This document shows positions 48,197 to 58,177 of a stretch of DNA of 64,000 nt, piece after piece. A program made the translations under genes and the position numbers. The notes beneath the pieces were generated by a model. That model had not been told where the DNA came from, did not search any database, and saw nothing but the letters and a program-made list of their open reading frames with translations. Location: contig AP017308.1 of assembly GCA_001548435.1 (NCBI GenBank), positions 5,279,030-5,343,029 of the forward strand. Direction: 5' to 3'. The first letter of the stretch is position 1. Every line of letters starts with the position of its first letter. The DNA comes from Leptolyngbya sp. NIES-3755. GTDB taxonomy: Bacteria > Cyanobacteriota > Cyanobacteriia > Leptolyngbyales > Leptolyngbyaceae.

Positions 48197-50665
48197 GTGC
48201 CCGGTTTCTCAGTTATGAGTAAAAAAGTATCGCCCTCTGGTTTCATTCAAGCAATTACGCTGACGTTACGATCGCGGTTATTCCACGCCACGACGGTGAA
48301 ACAGCCTGGAAATTTGGCAACGGAAACCATGCCGATCGATACAGATCCTGATCGGGCAATTGCGGTAACGGAACCTGCTGCGAATAAGAACGACCGACGA
48401 TTTTTACGATTCGGTCATGCAGTCATGATCGGATGCGCGATCGCTGCGGGTAGCACTACCGCTTTACAGCCAAAGTTCGCTCAATCTTGGGAGCGGGACA
48501 CTCAGAGCGCCATGTTTAAGATGCGGGGCGCGATCGCACCTCCGGACAATATTGTGATTTTGGCGATCGATGAGGATACGTTGCTGCAACTGGCAGGATC
48601 GAGTCGGCTCCTCAGACGAAGCGCGTATGCACGAGCCATCGATCGAGTCATGCAAGCGGGAGCGAAAACGGTTGGAGTCAATCTGCTTCTCGATTTGCCA
48701 AGTTTTACTCAGACTGAACCTTCGACTGATTGCAGCGATCCGAACCTAAAAGTTGCAGACGACGATCGACAATTACAGCAAGTTTTAGAACGATACGATG
48801 GGCGAATTACGCTTTCTGTGGATACCGATCGGATTGATAATCGTCAAGGCGAACAGATGCGATTAGCGCTGCCGTTCTGTCCGTTTCGTACTCCGAAAGT
48901 TTCGTATGGATTGATTCAATTTCCGATCGAGCCAAATGAGAGAATTCATCGCTTAGGCAGTGTGTCGATCGAGACTGTCCGTCAATCTTCAGAAATGGCA
49001 GGATTGTTCGACCAAGAGAAAATTGCGTCATTTGCAGAAGCCACTTTACGATCGGCAAATCTACAATCTGCGACCCCGAAAGGTGAAACGCTCTTTTTCT
49101 ATGGCGAGGATGGAACGTTCAGCCGTACAACAATTCCGTTTTGGAATGTTCTGTCTGAAGAGAATTGGAACAGTGATTATCTGCGTCGCGGTCAAGTTTT
49201 CAAAGACAAGATTGTGCTGATCGGAGTGACGGCTTCTAACATGAGCGGTGAGCAAGCTACTCCAGTTGGAATGATGCCAGCGGTTGAACTGCAAGCGAAC
49301 GCGATCGCAACTTTGTTGAACAATAAATCGATTCGGAATGCGTTTCCTAACCCGATCATTGCTGGATTGTCCGTTGCTGCTTTAGTGCTGATTGCTGGAT
49401 TGCTTCAGATTCAGGCGAAACAACCGACTTCACGATTGGGATGGGCAGGTACGATCGCGCTTTTTTGGGCTGGAATTGGCTATGCGGCGTTCACACAAGG
49501 ATTGATGATTTTGCCGATCGCAGTTCCGATCGGAGCCATTTTATTTACAGGCGTTTCTTATCTCGGAACCGGACTCGCTCATGAATATCGCAATAAGCGC
49601 CAATTCCGTAAAACACTAAAACAGTTCGCCAGAGCACCAATGGTTCAAGAACTGATTCGTGATCAAGAAGACTATCAAGATTTGCTCGAAGAACACGACC
49701 AAGAAATTATTGGTAAAAAACTTCAAGGACGCTACAAAATCACGAAAATTCTCGGTTCGGGTGGCTTTGGTCAAACTTACATCGCAGAAGACACCCAACG
49801 CCCTGGAAATCCTGATTGTGTGGTGAAACATCTCAGACCCACAAGCAACAATCCAAAGCATTTACAACTGGCACGACGATTGTTCAGATCTGAAGCTCAG
49901 AGCTTAGAAAAACTTGGAGAACACGATCAAATTCCTCGCTTGTTGGCATACTTCGAGGAAGATGGAGAATTCTATCTGATTCAAGAATTTGTTTCAGGCA
50001 CAATGCTTAGTGCTGAATTAACGATCGGGCGACATCTCCCCGAAGTTCGGATCGTGTCACTGCTCCAAGACTTGCTGCAAATTCTAGAGTTCGTGCATCG
50101 TCGGAATGTCATTCACCGGGACATTAAGCCGAGTAATATCATTGTGCGATCGACCGATCATAAGTTAGTCCTAATCGATTTTGGAGCCGTCAAAGAACTT
50201 CAACATCAACTGACTGAAACTGATATTGTCACAGCGACGATCGGCATCGGAACTCAAGGCTATATGCCACCCGAACAATGTGCTGGAAATCCTCGATTAA
50301 ACAGCGATCTCTATGCGGTTGGCATGATTGGAATTCAAGCTCTGACTGGATTGCCACCCAGCCAACTGCGAGAAGATCCGGAAACTGGGGAAATTGTTTG
50401 GCGCGATCGAGCAGTTGTGAGTGGTTCTCTCGCAGCAGTCTTAACCAAATTAGTCAGTCGCAATTTCAGAGAGCGTTATCAATCCGCAGAAGCCGCACTA
50501 CAAGATTTGAATCAGTTAACCAATCTATCGACTTTAACTTTGCCGCCAGAATTTTTTGTTGCCGCCTCGATCGAGCTTGAAGACGACATCACTACGACTC
50601 GCCCTTGGCCCCAAACTTTCGGTGAAGAAGATCTGCCTCCGACTGAACCGCCGCCCGAAGATTAA
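48197..50665 (+). CDS. CHASE2-domain serine/threonine protein kinase
   Basis: 822 residues (or 816 from the ATG at 48215). A first membrane segment lies near 70-90, then an extracytoplasmic CHASE2 sensor (WERDTQSAMFKMRGAIAPPD NIVILAIDEDTL ... IVLIGVTASNMSGEQATPVG), three helices (residues about 400-470), and a cytoplasmic kinase domain: GSGGFGQTY near 519, VVK Lys, VIHRDIKPSNIIV near 640, DFGAVKEL, GTQGYMPPEQ. The glycine loop, catalytic and activation motifs are complete. CHASE2-kinase fusions are common in cyanobacteria; the signal sensed is unknown. Confidence 0.92.
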   Translation: MPGFSVMSKKVSPSGFIQAITLTLRSRLFHATTVKQPGNLATETMPIDTDPDRAIAVTEPAANKNDRRFLRFGHAVMIGCAIAAGSTTALQPKFAQSWERDTQSAMFKMRGAIAPPDNIVILAIDEDTLLQLAGSSRLLRRSAYARAIDRVMQAGAKTVGVNLLLDLPSFTQTEPSTDCSDPNLKVADDDRQLQQVLERYDGRITLSVDTDRIDNRQGEQMRLALPFCPFRTPKVSYGLIQFPIEPNERIHRLGSVSIETVRQSSEMAGLFDQEKIASFAEATLRSANLQSATPKGETLFFYGEDGTFSRTTIPFWNVLSEENWNSDYLRRGQVFKDKIVLIGVTASNMSGEQATPVGMMPAVELQANAIATLLNNKSIRNAFPNPIIAGLSVAALVLIAGLLQIQAKQPTSRLGWAGTIALFWAGIGYAAFTQGLMILPIAVPIGAILFTGVSYLGTGLAHEYRNKRQFRKTLKQFARAPMVQELIRDQEDYQDLLEEHDQEIIGKKLQGRYKITKILGSGGFGQTYIAEDTQRPGNPDCVVKHLRPTSNNPKHLQLARRLFRSEAQSLEKLGEHDQIPRLLAYFEEDGEFYLIQEFVSGTMLSAELTIGRHLPEVRIVSLLQDLLQILEFVHRRNVIHRDIKPSNIIVRSTDHKLVLIDFGAVKELQHQLTETDIVTATIGIGTQGYMPPEQCAGNPRLNSDLYAVGMIGIQALTGLPPSQLREDPETGEIVWRDRAVVSGSLAAVLTKLVSRNFRERYQSAEAALQDLNQLTNLSTLTLPPEFFVAASIELEDDITTTRPWPQTFGEEDLPPTEPPPED

Positions 50666-50711
50666 GTTTCGAGTGACAGCCGACGAGCGACCCTCCGAAG
50701 CGTGATATGCT

Positions 50712-50837
50712 TGCATTCCGTCGGTTCTGTAGAAAAAACTGTCAGAGGTAACGGGGAAAGTTTGGTGCAAGTCCAACGCTGTCCCGCAACTGTAAGAGAA
50801 CTTGATCTCTCAAGCCAGAACGCCCGCCGATGGTGCA
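50712..50837 (+). promoter_or_regulatory. Cobalamin (adenosylcobalamin) riboswitch
   Basis: Conserved blocks are in order: a GGTAACGGGGAA core, TGGTGCAAGTCCAACGCT, GTCCCGCAACTGTAAG and the B12-box-like GCCAGAACGCCCGCC. The ends (TGCATTCCGTCGG at 50712-50724; CCGATGGTGCA at 50827-50837) can close P1. It sits in the leader of the HupE-like gene, 29 bases before its ATG, and should lower its expression when B12 is plentiful. Confidence 0.93.
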
Positions 50838-50866
50838 TTCCTTTCTACATCTGCGAGGCACAGAGT

Positions 50867-51514
50867 ATGAATTTGCTCAAATCTTCTAAGTCCATTTTTC
50901 ATGCAGGATTAGTCACGATCGCATTAATGTCGATCGCGTCTCCTGCATTTGCTCACCACGCAATGGGCGGGAAAATGCCGTCCAATTTCTTCGAGGGCTT
51001 TCTCGCTGGAATTGCTCACCCGATCATTGGGTTAGATCACTTTGCTTTTATTGTTGCGGTCGGGTTACTTGCGGCTACGAAAAGACGAGGCATTTTGATC
51101 CCGATCGCATTTGTCCTATCTGCAATGTTCGGAACCGGATTGCATTTAGCGCAAATTAATGTTCCGGGTGTCGAATTATTCGTTTCTGGCTCAATTTTGC
51201 TGTTTGGATTGTTGCTGGTCAAAGATCGGTGGAATACTGCGATCGTCACTGGACTATCTGCTATTGCGGGATTGTTCCACGGATACGCTTATGGAGAATC
51301 AATCTTTGGGGCTGAAATGACTCCATTGTTTGCTTATTTAGCAGGCTTTACGGTCATTCAGCTAGTTGTATCGCTGGCAGCCTTTTGGATTGGGGATGCA
51401 ATGGTCGATCGACACTCGAACGCGAATCAGTTCCGTTCTGCGGGCTTGGTCTTCTGCGGGATTGGGCTTGCATTCTTCGTCTCTCAAGTTGTGAGCATTC
51501 TTTTCCCGATCTAG
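50867..51514 (+). CDS. HupE/UreJ-family membrane protein (B12-regulated, probable cobalt transporter)
   Basis: 215 residues from the ATG at 50867, preceded by GAGG; the longer frame upstream runs through the riboswitch. A signal peptide ends near ASPAFAHHAMGG. About six membrane helices follow. The HupE/UreJ motif H-P-I-I-G-L-D-H is in helix one, followed by LLAATKRRG and the conserved LFHGYAYGE. HupE/UreJ proteins import nickel or cobalt. Control by a cobalamin riboswitch favours cobalt (CbtJ-like use for B12 synthesis). Confidence 0.88.
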   Translation: MNLLKSSKSIFHAGLVTIALMSIASPAFAHHAMGGKMPSNFFEGFLAGIAHPIIGLDHFAFIVAVGLLAATKRRGILIPIAFVLSAMFGTGLHLAQINVPGVELFVSGSILLFGLLLVKDRWNTAIVTGLSAIAGLFHGYAYGESIFGAEMTPLFAYLAGFTVIQLVVSLAAFWIGDAMVDRHSNANQFRSAGLVFCGIGLAFFVSQVVSILFPI

Positions 51515-51534
51515 GGTGCTCGATCGCGGACTAA

Positions 51535-51570
51535 ATTTCCTGCACGAATCTAATCCTTTGTGCAGGAAAT
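51535..51570. terminator. Hairpin between the convergent HupE-like and SbcD-like genes
   Basis: ATTTCCTGCAC (51535-51545) and GTGCAGGAAAT (51560-51570) form a perfect 11-bp stem with a 14-base loop, 20 bases after the HupE-like stop. The stem is A/T-rich at its base but lacks a T-run, so it may act as a weak bidirectional terminator or 3' stabiliser. Confidence 0.6.
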
Positions 51571-51611
51571 CACAAGATATTGCTGCTTGGGATGCAACAG
51601 TCAGTGATGGA

Positions 51612-52862
51612 TTAGCTCCCTAACAGTTCCTCAACAAATTGATAAAGCTCATCTTCCGATCGCGCTTCTAACTGCATTTCTTTCAATCCAATCAATCCTT
51701 TTGCAAGCTCATTCGCTCGATTCTTATAGTGATTGTGTGCGGTGATCAAATCGGTGAACACTTCTTGTTCAATCTGGGTTCTACTAGCATCTTCAGCAAG
51801 TGGAGACGCATATTCCACTGCATCCGCTTCGTATTTGAGCAAGAACACTAAGGCTTGACTTAATTGCTTGAGGTTTTGCTGGAGAGTGCGAATGTCGAGA
51901 TCTAAGCGATCGAATCCCACTTGTCCTTCGATTCTGAGTTCCACCATTGGCTGAATCTCTGGATTAAGTTCACCCGATTGAATCGCAGATTGCACGAGCG
52001 CGATCGCACTTTGTTCAATTTCTTCGGTGCTTTCTTGTCCTCGTGCTTTCAACTTCAATCGCACCCAAGGACGCTGATAGTAATCGGACTTTAATTGAGC
52101 ATCAATGCCTTGTTCGCTCAGTTCAACTAGAAATACACCTCGATCGTAGTTCGCTTCTTCAACACTGTTCGCTTCAGTTGATCCAGGATTAAAGATCCAA
52201 CCTTGCTCGATATAGCTCTTATGAATGTGTCCGAGTGCTAAGTAGTCCACTCCTGCTTCTTTGAGCGGAAGTAGATCAATATAGCGCATCGCTCCTTGAT
52301 ATCTAGCAATCTGACCCTCTAGCCCTTGGTGAAATAACATCACGGTATGACCGGGACTGGGTGGAAGCTGTTGGATCGCGTCTGCCAATCGCTCGATCGC
52401 TCTGGGTGCTGAAGCGCCATACCACCGCGACCCCAACACTCTCACGCCACAGTCCAAATCAATGTATCCGCCTGCCTCTCCATCCCACATTTCATAAACC
52501 ATTCCGCCTTCTTCAGCGCGATCGGGTTCGAGCAAAATCACTAATTCATCATTCGCTAAATACTTCAGCCAATTCGTTACCGTTCCATACGGACGATTAT
52601 CGTGATTGCCTTCGATCGCAATGACTGGAATGTGAGCTTCTTTTAACAATTGAAAACAGATTTTTGCTTGATTGAGAATGTTCGGTTGAATAATGCGGTG
52701 TTCAAACAAATCGCCCGCGATAATCACAAAATCGACTTGAGCCTCGATCGCATATTTTTGCAACGCATCCTCAAACGCCCGATAAAAATCTTTCGTGCGT
52801 TCTTTACTGTCGTAGCGATCGAATCCTAAGTGAATATCAGCAAGATGAAGAAATCGCGGCAT
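51612..52862 (-). CDS. SbcD/Mre11-type DNA-repair exonuclease
   Basis: 416 residues from the ATG at 52862 (MPRFLHLADIHLG). Metallophosphoesterase motifs in order: DIHLGFD, DFVIIAGDLFE, VIAIEGNHDN, TVMLFHQGLEG, YLALGHIHKS. This matches bacterial SbcD, the nuclease partner of SbcC. A long helical C-terminal part (residues 290-416) differs from short SbcD and is found in cyanobacterial 'DNA repair exonuclease' members. No SbcC gene is adjacent. Confidence 0.85.
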   Translation of the reverse strand: MPRFLHLADIHLGFDRYDSKERTKDFYRAFEDALQKYAIEAQVDFVIIAGDLFEHRIIQPNILNQAKICFQLLKEAHIPVIAIEGNHDNRPYGTVTNWLKYLANDELVILLEPDRAEEGGMVYEMWDGEAGGYIDLDCGVRVLGSRWYGASAPRAIERLADAIQQLPPSPGHTVMLFHQGLEGQIARYQGAMRYIDLLPLKEAGVDYLALGHIHKSYIEQGWIFNPGSTEANSVEEANYDRGVFLVELSEQGIDAQLKSDYYQRPWVRLKLKARGQESTEEIEQSAIALVQSAIQSGELNPEIQPMVELRIEGQVGFDRLDLDIRTLQQNLKQLSQALVFLLKYEADAVEYASPLAEDASRTQIEQEVFTDLITAHNHYKNRANELAKGLIGLKEMQLEARSEDELYQFVEELLGS

Positions 52863-52924
52863 ACTACTCACAACAATCAGCAAGAACAAGTTTACTGTTA
52901 ATTTCTCGATCGTGCTGCTTTAAA

Positions 52925-53638
52925 TCACGATTCTTCAGTCTTCTTGAGCAACATCGCTGCCACTTCAGGAAAATTTTTGCTCAAACAGATATCGCAAATT
53001 CCGTGAGTGAATTCGACATCTGAATGTTGTTTGATAAACTTCTCAACCGTTGACCAATATCCTTGATCATCTCGAATCCCTTTGCAATAAGAACAAATCG
53101 GAATCAAACCTTCCATCTGTTTAATCTGGTCGAGTGCTTCCGCAAGCCGCGTCGAAACTCGTCTTAACTCTAGTTGGACGACTACCTGTCGTGCCAGTGC
53201 TTCTAGTGATCGCTTCTGTGACTCGGATAATTCTCGCGGTTTACGATCGATGACACAGAGCGAACCCAAAATATGTCCATCCGGTGTAACGAGCGGCGCA
53301 CCTGCATAAAACCGAATGTCTGGATCAGCCGTAACCAGCGGATTACTCATAAATTGAGCATCTAACCGCGCATCATTCACGATCAGGGTTTCAGGGCTTT
53401 TAATCGTGGCACAAAAAGAAACCGCTCGTGGGGTTTCAGCCACCTCCAAGCCCACTTTGGACTTAAACCACTGCCGCTCGGTATCAATCAGGCTGATCAG
53501 CGCGATCGGAGCCTCACAAATGAACGACGCTAACAAAGTAAAGTCATCATAAGTCTGCTCTGGCGGCGTATCTAAAATGCGGTACTGCTTCAAAGCTTCC
53601 AGTCTAGCGGCTTCCTGCTCCAATCTTTGTGCTTCCAT
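52925..53638 (-). CDS. GAF-domain protein with C-terminal Cys-rich module
   Basis: 237 residues. GAF domain at about 30-165: LLASFICEAPIALISLIDTE RQWFKSKVGL, then FCATIKSPETLIVNDARLD, FYAGAPLVTPDGHILGSLCV IDRKPREL. After a coiled helix comes LIPICSYCKGIRDDQGYWS, an F-T-H-G-I-C-D-I-C segment and a helix. The second part, with two C-x-x-C pairs, often ends phosphoreceiver or sensor proteins in cyanobacteria and may bind metal or a cofactor. No catalytic output domain is present, so it probably works through a partner. Confidence 0.78.
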   Translation of the reverse strand: MEAQRLEQEAARLEALKQYRILDTPPEQTYDDFTLLASFICEAPIALISLIDTERQWFKSKVGLEVAETPRAVSFCATIKSPETLIVNDARLDAQFMSNPLVTADPDIRFYAGAPLVTPDGHILGSLCVIDRKPRELSESQKRSLEALARQVVVQLELRRVSTRLAEALDQIKQMEGLIPICSYCKGIRDDQGYWSTVEKFIKQHSDVEFTHGICDICLSKNFPEVAAMLLKKTEES

Positions 53639-53857
53639 GACCTCAACCTCGTCTATTCAGCGATGTGCTCTAGGTGACTGAACGCTCATATTTATGACCT
53701 TAGCGACTGAGCCAAGAAACGTGGCGAAATTTGATAGTGCTTAACATCGACCCGGATAGTTTGCTGAACATTGATCGAAATATCGTTCTCGATCGTGCCC
53801 CAGATACGGCATAATGAGGAGGTTTTCAAATTTTCAGCCCCTATTTTTCAAATCGAC

Positions 53858-55654
53858 ATGCGTACCCTCTACTGTGGTCAACTACGAGCGAGCAACATTG
53901 GCGAAACGGTCACTCTCTATGGATGGGTGGATCGAAGACGTGACCACGGGTATGTGATTTTTATCGATTTACGCGATCGTGAAGGCATTGTTCAAGTCGT
54001 CAGCGATCCCGATCGCACACCAAATTCTTATAAAGCAGCGGGCGATCTGCGAAACGAGTATGTGATCAAAATCGTGGGACGAGTCACCAAGCGTCCCGAT
54101 GAATCACTCAATCCAAAAATTCCAACTGGAGAAGTTGAAATCTACGCAGACGAAATCGAAATTCTCAACGCCGTTCGTAAGCAGCTTCCATTCCAAGTAT
54201 CTGCGGCTGAGAATGAATCGGTGCGTGAAGAACTGCGGCTGAAATATCGCTATTTGGATCTGAGACGCGATCGCATGAGTCGCAATCTCCAACTGCGTCA
54301 TCAATTAATCAAAGCAATGCGGCGATTTTTAGAAGATACAGAAGGATTTGTCGAAGTTGAAACCCCAATTTTGACTCGATCGACTCCTGAAGGTGCGAGA
54401 GACTATCTCGTTCCATCGCGAGTGAATGCAGGTGAATGGTATGCGTTGCCGCAATCACCCCAGTTATTTAAGCAGTTGTTGATGGTATCGGGACTCGATC
54501 GCTATTATCAAATTGCTCGTTGTTTCCGCGATGAAGATTTACGGGCAGAACGTCAGCCAGAATTTACGCAGCTTGACATGGAAATGAGCTTCATGAGTCA
54601 AGACGAAATTCTCGATCTGAATGAACGCTTAGTTTGTCACCTGATCAAGACGATTAAAGGTGTAGAAATTCCGCGTCCATTCCCTCGGTTAACTTACGCG
54701 GAAGCAATGGATCGATATGGCAGTGATAAGCCTGATACCCGATTCGGTTTAGAGCTAGTGAATGTTTCCGATGTGGTTGAAGACTGCGGTTTCAAAGTCT
54801 TTTCAGATTCGGTGAAAAAAGGTGGATTAGTGAAGATCCTGCCAATTCCAAACGGAAATGATGCAATCTCGAATGTTCGGATTAAGCCCGGTGGCGATGT
54901 GTTCAAAGAAGCATCTGAAGCTGGAGCGCGAGGACTAGCTTACATTCGAGTTCGAGAAGATGGCGAGATAGATACGATCGGCGCAATCAAAGACAATCTT
55001 TCCGAAGCTCAGAAACAAGAAATTCTCGATCGCACAGAAGCTAAACCGGGACATCTTTTATTGTTCGCGGCAGGTGATTCAGCGACCGTGAATAAAACCC
55101 TCGATCGCTTACGTCAATATCTCGGTAATGAACTTGGTATGATCGATCCAGACAAGCTTAATCTGCTCTGGGTGGTCGATTTCCCGATGTTCGAGTGGAA
55201 TGCTGACGAGAAACGGTTAGAAGCTTTGCACCATCCGTTTACTGCTCCACACCCAGACGATGTAGACGATCTGAAAACTGCTCGTGCTCAAGCTTACGAC
55301 CTCGCCTTTAACGGGTTTGAAGTTGGGGGCGGTAGTGTTCGGATTCATCAACCGGAACTGCAAGCGAAAGTATTTGAAACGATCGGCATTGCCGAAGAAG
55401 AGGCTCAGAACAAATTCGGCTTCTTGCTCGAAGCGTTTGAATACGGTGCGCCGCCGCATGGGGGGTTGGCTTATGGAATCGATCGCTGGGTGATGCTGTT
55501 ATCCGGTGAAGAATCCATCCGCGATGTGATTGCGTTTCCGAAGACCCAGCAGGCTCGTTGTTTGCTCACCAGCGCTCCTTCCAGCGTCGATGACAAACAA
55601 TTGAAGGAACTCCACGTCGCGTCCACGCTGAAGCCAAAATCTAACACTCCCTAG
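53858..55654 (+). CDS. aspS: Aspartyl-tRNA synthetase
   Basis: 598 residues from the ATG at 53858 ([12 protein letters not shown]). The anticodon-binding OB domain leads ([20 protein letters not shown]), then class II motifs: motif 1 [20 protein letters not shown], motif 2 [30 protein letters not shown] and motif 3 [32 protein letters not shown] insertion domain (about residues 290-400) is present, as in bacterial-type enzymes. Whether it also charges tRNA-Asn (non-discriminating) depends on AspRS subtype and on gatCAB, not visible here. Confidence 0.96.
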   Translation: MRTLYCGQLRASNIGETVTLYGWVDRRRDHGYVIFIDLRDREGIVQVVSDPDRTPNSYKAAGDLRNEYVIKIVGRVTKRPDESLNPKIPTGEVEIYADEIEILNAVRKQLPFQVSAAENESVREELRLKYRYLDLRRDRMSRNLQLRHQLIKAMRRFLEDTEGFVEVETPILTRSTPEGARDYLVPSRVNAGEWYALPQSPQLFKQLLMVSGLDRYYQIARCFRDEDLRAERQPEFTQLDMEMSFMSQDEILDLNERLVCHLIKTIKGVEIPRPFPRLTYAEAMDRYGSDKPDTRFGLELVNVSDVVEDCGFKVFSDSVKKGGLVKILPIPNGNDAISNVRIKPGGDVFKEASEAGARGLAYIRVREDGEIDTIGAIKDNLSEAQKQEILDRTEAKPGHLLLFAAGDSATVNKTLDRLRQYLGNELGMIDPDKLNLLWVVDFPMFEWNADEKRLEALHHPFTAPHPDDVDDLKTARAQAYDLAFNGFEVGGGSVRIHQPELQAKVFETIGIAEEEAQNKFGFLLEAFEYGAPPHGGLAYGIDRWVMLLSGEESIRDVIAFPKTQQARCLLTSAPSSVDDKQLKELHVASTLKPKSNTP

Positions 55655-55669
55655 AGCAGATTCTAGTCT

Positions 55670-55891
55670 TTAGACATACTCTGGATTGCAATCTGCAAAG
55701 TTAAGGCACTCACTATCTAAAAAGCCAGCGATCGCCATTTCCAACACCATCTCGATCGGATATCCTGTTTCCGCAGCGTGGGCTAACAGTGCCCGCTGAA
55801 TTCGTTCTGGGAAGGCAGCCAGCATCATTTTGGCAGCAATTGGACTAAGGTGTTCGCTGGTTTGTTCTGATGACGGTGTGATTGATTCCAT
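55670..55891 (-). CDS. Small cyanobacterial protein, function unknown
   Basis: 73 residues from the ATG at 55891, chosen for AGGGAGAGATC just before it. The sequence is helical: IAAKMMLAAFPERIQRALLA, HAAETGYPIEMVLEMAIAGF, then LDSECLNFADCNPEYV with two Cys. The short helix-rich core resembles ribbon-helix-helix-like or antitoxin-like proteins only superficially. It lies between aspS (convergent) and the Wzc-like gene on the same strand as the exopolysaccharide operon. I do not recognise the family. Confidence 0.55.
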   Translation of the reverse strand: MESITPSSEQTSEHLSPIAAKMMLAAFPERIQRALLAHAAETGYPIEMVLEMAIAGFLDSECLNFADCNPEYV

Positions 55892-55970
55892 TGATCTCTC
55901 CCTGGATAATCTGTTACTCAAGCTTCGCATTCTTAATTGTTGCTTGATCCACGATCGATGCTTTCAAATC

Positions 55971-58148
55971 CTAGTTTCGATCGCTCATCACCACACTTTC
56001 TGTCTCTGAATTCGGATCAAATAACCACTGTTTCGCATCATTCATCAACGCTTCTTCAGCCGCCCGTGGAAGTTGCACATCAACGCCATTCGTAACTGCA
56101 CCAAGTAAGCGTAAACTCGCGGTTTCGGTTAGTTGATCGATCGCTTCTTCCAACAAACTTCGCTGTGTGACACCCGGACGAGTCACCAGCACCATTCCAT
56201 CGGTAAACGGCTCCAAAATTAGCGCATCATTACACTGGCTCAGAGGTGGAGAATCGAGAATGACTAGATCAAATCGTCCTCGTGCATCTTCTAGCAAGCG
56301 GCGGAGTTCACTCGATTCAAGTAAAGGTGCTGCCGCTGGTTGAGGACCAGGACTTGGTACAACATAAAGGTTTTCTACATCAGGAGCGAGTCGAATACAA
56401 TCGCTAATTTGTCCAAGATAACGCAGTGGTTCGAGTTGACTATCGGGATCAGGCGTGAGATTCACTTGATGAGCCGCAGAGGACGATCGTAAATCTGCTT
56501 CGATCAATAATGTGCGTTTTCCAGCACGAGCGGACGCGATCGCTAAATTGTAAGCGGTGACGGTTTTGCCCTCGTTCTCGATCGTGCTAATCATCATGAT
56601 CACGCGCAGATTCTTCGATTCGGTTAGGCGAAGATTACTCCGGAACCGCTCATAGTACTCTGCATAAGGCGAATCGGGTTTGACTAGAATCGGATTGTCA
56701 TTGGGAATAAAGGATTTTACAAGCGGCAGAATTCCGAGAATTGCAACATCTCTTTGGCGAATCGCTTCTCGTAAGTCTTCTGCGGTGTAGATTGTGCCTT
56801 CGAGTGTATCGAGCAAGAAGATGACACCTGCACCCACGACTAAACCTACGATCGCGCCTACCGCTAAGGTAATCGGAATACTTTTTGGAGCTTTCACACC
56901 TGTGGGAGAAACAGTAGGCGACTGAGCTAATCCTAAGCTGCTGACAATCTCAACTTCAGCCGCTCTCGCATCCACAAGCTTTTGCTGCATTTGATCATAG
57001 AGATTTTTCTTCAGCTTGACTTGATCTTCGAGTCGAGTTCGTTCGAGTTGCTTGTTTGGAATGCTGGAGAACTGTTGCCTGAGTTCTTGCTCCGATCGAA
57101 GTGATGAAACAATTTGTTGCTCGATCGATTCTTTCTGAGTTTGTAAGTTAACCAGGGTATTCGCTAATTGTTGACGCGCTGGATCAAGGCTACTATCCTG
57201 TCGTACATTTCCAACGAATGGAGCAACTTGACCATTTCCGCCAATCACTTCGGTTGCTCGTTTGCGAATTTCTTCTTCGTAAGCTTGCTGTTGTTTTTTC
57301 AGAGTGACAACTTGAGGATGTTCAGGGCGCAAATCTTTTAATAGAACAGTCATTTGGGATTCGATTTGCTGCAACTGAGCACGGAGACTTGCAATGATCG
57401 GATCAGCACTCAACGCAGAGGATACATAGGCTTGATTCGGATCAAGTCCGAGCTTTTCTTCGATGCTACTAATCTGAGCATTGATGCCATCTAACTGTAA
57501 TCTCAATTGTTGCTGTTGTTGTTGACTACCTGCGATCGACTTAATGATATTGCCATCTTGAGCCGCAAACAGTTGAGGTCCTTCGACGCGATCGTATTGT
57601 TCTAAGGTTCTCTCGGCATCAGAAAGTTCTTGCTTCACTTTCGGCAAGCGTTGTTCGATCGCGCCAATAATCGATCTCAGTCGTGCCGAATTGTTCAATC
57701 GACTTTGCTCGACTAATTGTCGCGATAGTTGACTAATGACCTCACCTGCACGTTTTTGATCGCCATCTTTGTAAGTGACTTGTACTTCCGCTTTTTGAGC
57801 CGTTCCATCTTTTGGATCACCGCCGCCTCTAATTTTGATCGTGGCTCCTTTTCTCAACGCATCAGGTTTCAGCCCGACTTCTTTGGCAATGCCTTCAACG
57901 ACTTGATCGGTTAGCAGCGTATCTTCTGTGAAAGCTTCGACAGGTTGACGCACTTGAGAACCGATCGTAGAAAAGGTAATCGGAGGCGCATTTGAAACTA
58001 ATGTAGATTCTGCAACGAAACTGGGGGGTGGATCGGGTTGAACTGCAACTACGCCACCCGCACCCAAGCCTACAGCAACCCCGGCTGGAATCACCCATTT
58101 GTAGCGATTAACAGCTAATAAATAACGTTTTACGATCGGTGGAACCAT
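55971..58148 (-). CDS. Wzc-like polysaccharide co-polymerase with BY-kinase-type ATPase domain
   Basis: 725 residues. Wzz domain with two membrane helices (about residues 17-37 and 425-447) and a long periplasmic coiled coil between them. The cytoplasmic ATPase part has Walker A S-T-I-E-N-E-G-K-T at 521-529, A' L-L-I-E-A-D near 548 and Walker B L-V-I-L-D-S-P-P near 630. The family (Wzc/CpsCD) regulates polymer length and export. Unlike typical BY-kinases, the C-terminus has no tyrosine cluster; it ends FDPNSETESVVMSDRN. Last gene of the EPS/exosortase operon. Confidence 0.88.
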   Translation of the reverse strand: MVPPIVKRYLLAVNRYKWVIPAGVAVGLGAGGVVAVQPDPPPSFVAESTLVSNAPPITFSTIGSQVRQPVEAFTEDTLLTDQVVEGIAKEVGLKPDALRKGATIKIRGGGDPKDGTAQKAEVQVTYKDGDQKRAGEVISQLSRQLVEQSRLNNSARLRSIIGAIEQRLPKVKQELSDAERTLEQYDRVEGPQLFAAQDGNIIKSIAGSQQQQQQLRLQLDGINAQISSIEEKLGLDPNQAYVSSALSADPIIASLRAQLQQIESQMTVLLKDLRPEHPQVVTLKKQQQAYEEEIRKRATEVIGGNGQVAPFVGNVRQDSSLDPARQQLANTLVNLQTQKESIEQQIVSSLRSEQELRQQFSSIPNKQLERTRLEDQVKLKKNLYDQMQQKLVDARAAEVEIVSSLGLAQSPTVSPTGVKAPKSIPITLAVGAIVGLVVGAGVIFLLDTLEGTIYTAEDLREAIRQRDVAILGILPLVKSFIPNDNPILVKPDSPYAEYYERFRSNLRLTESKNLRVIMMISTIENEGKTVTAYNLAIASARAGKRTLLIEADLRSSSAAHQVNLTPDPDSQLEPLRYLGQISDCIRLAPDVENLYVVPSPGPQPAAAPLLESSELRRLLEDARGRFDLVILDSPPLSQCNDALILEPFTDGMVLVTRPGVTQRSLLEEAIDQLTETASLRLLGAVTNGVDVQLPRAAEEALMNDAKQWLFDPNSETESVVMSDRN

Positions 58149-58177
58149 AGGAAAGCCCTGACTAAAAATAGAAGTAT

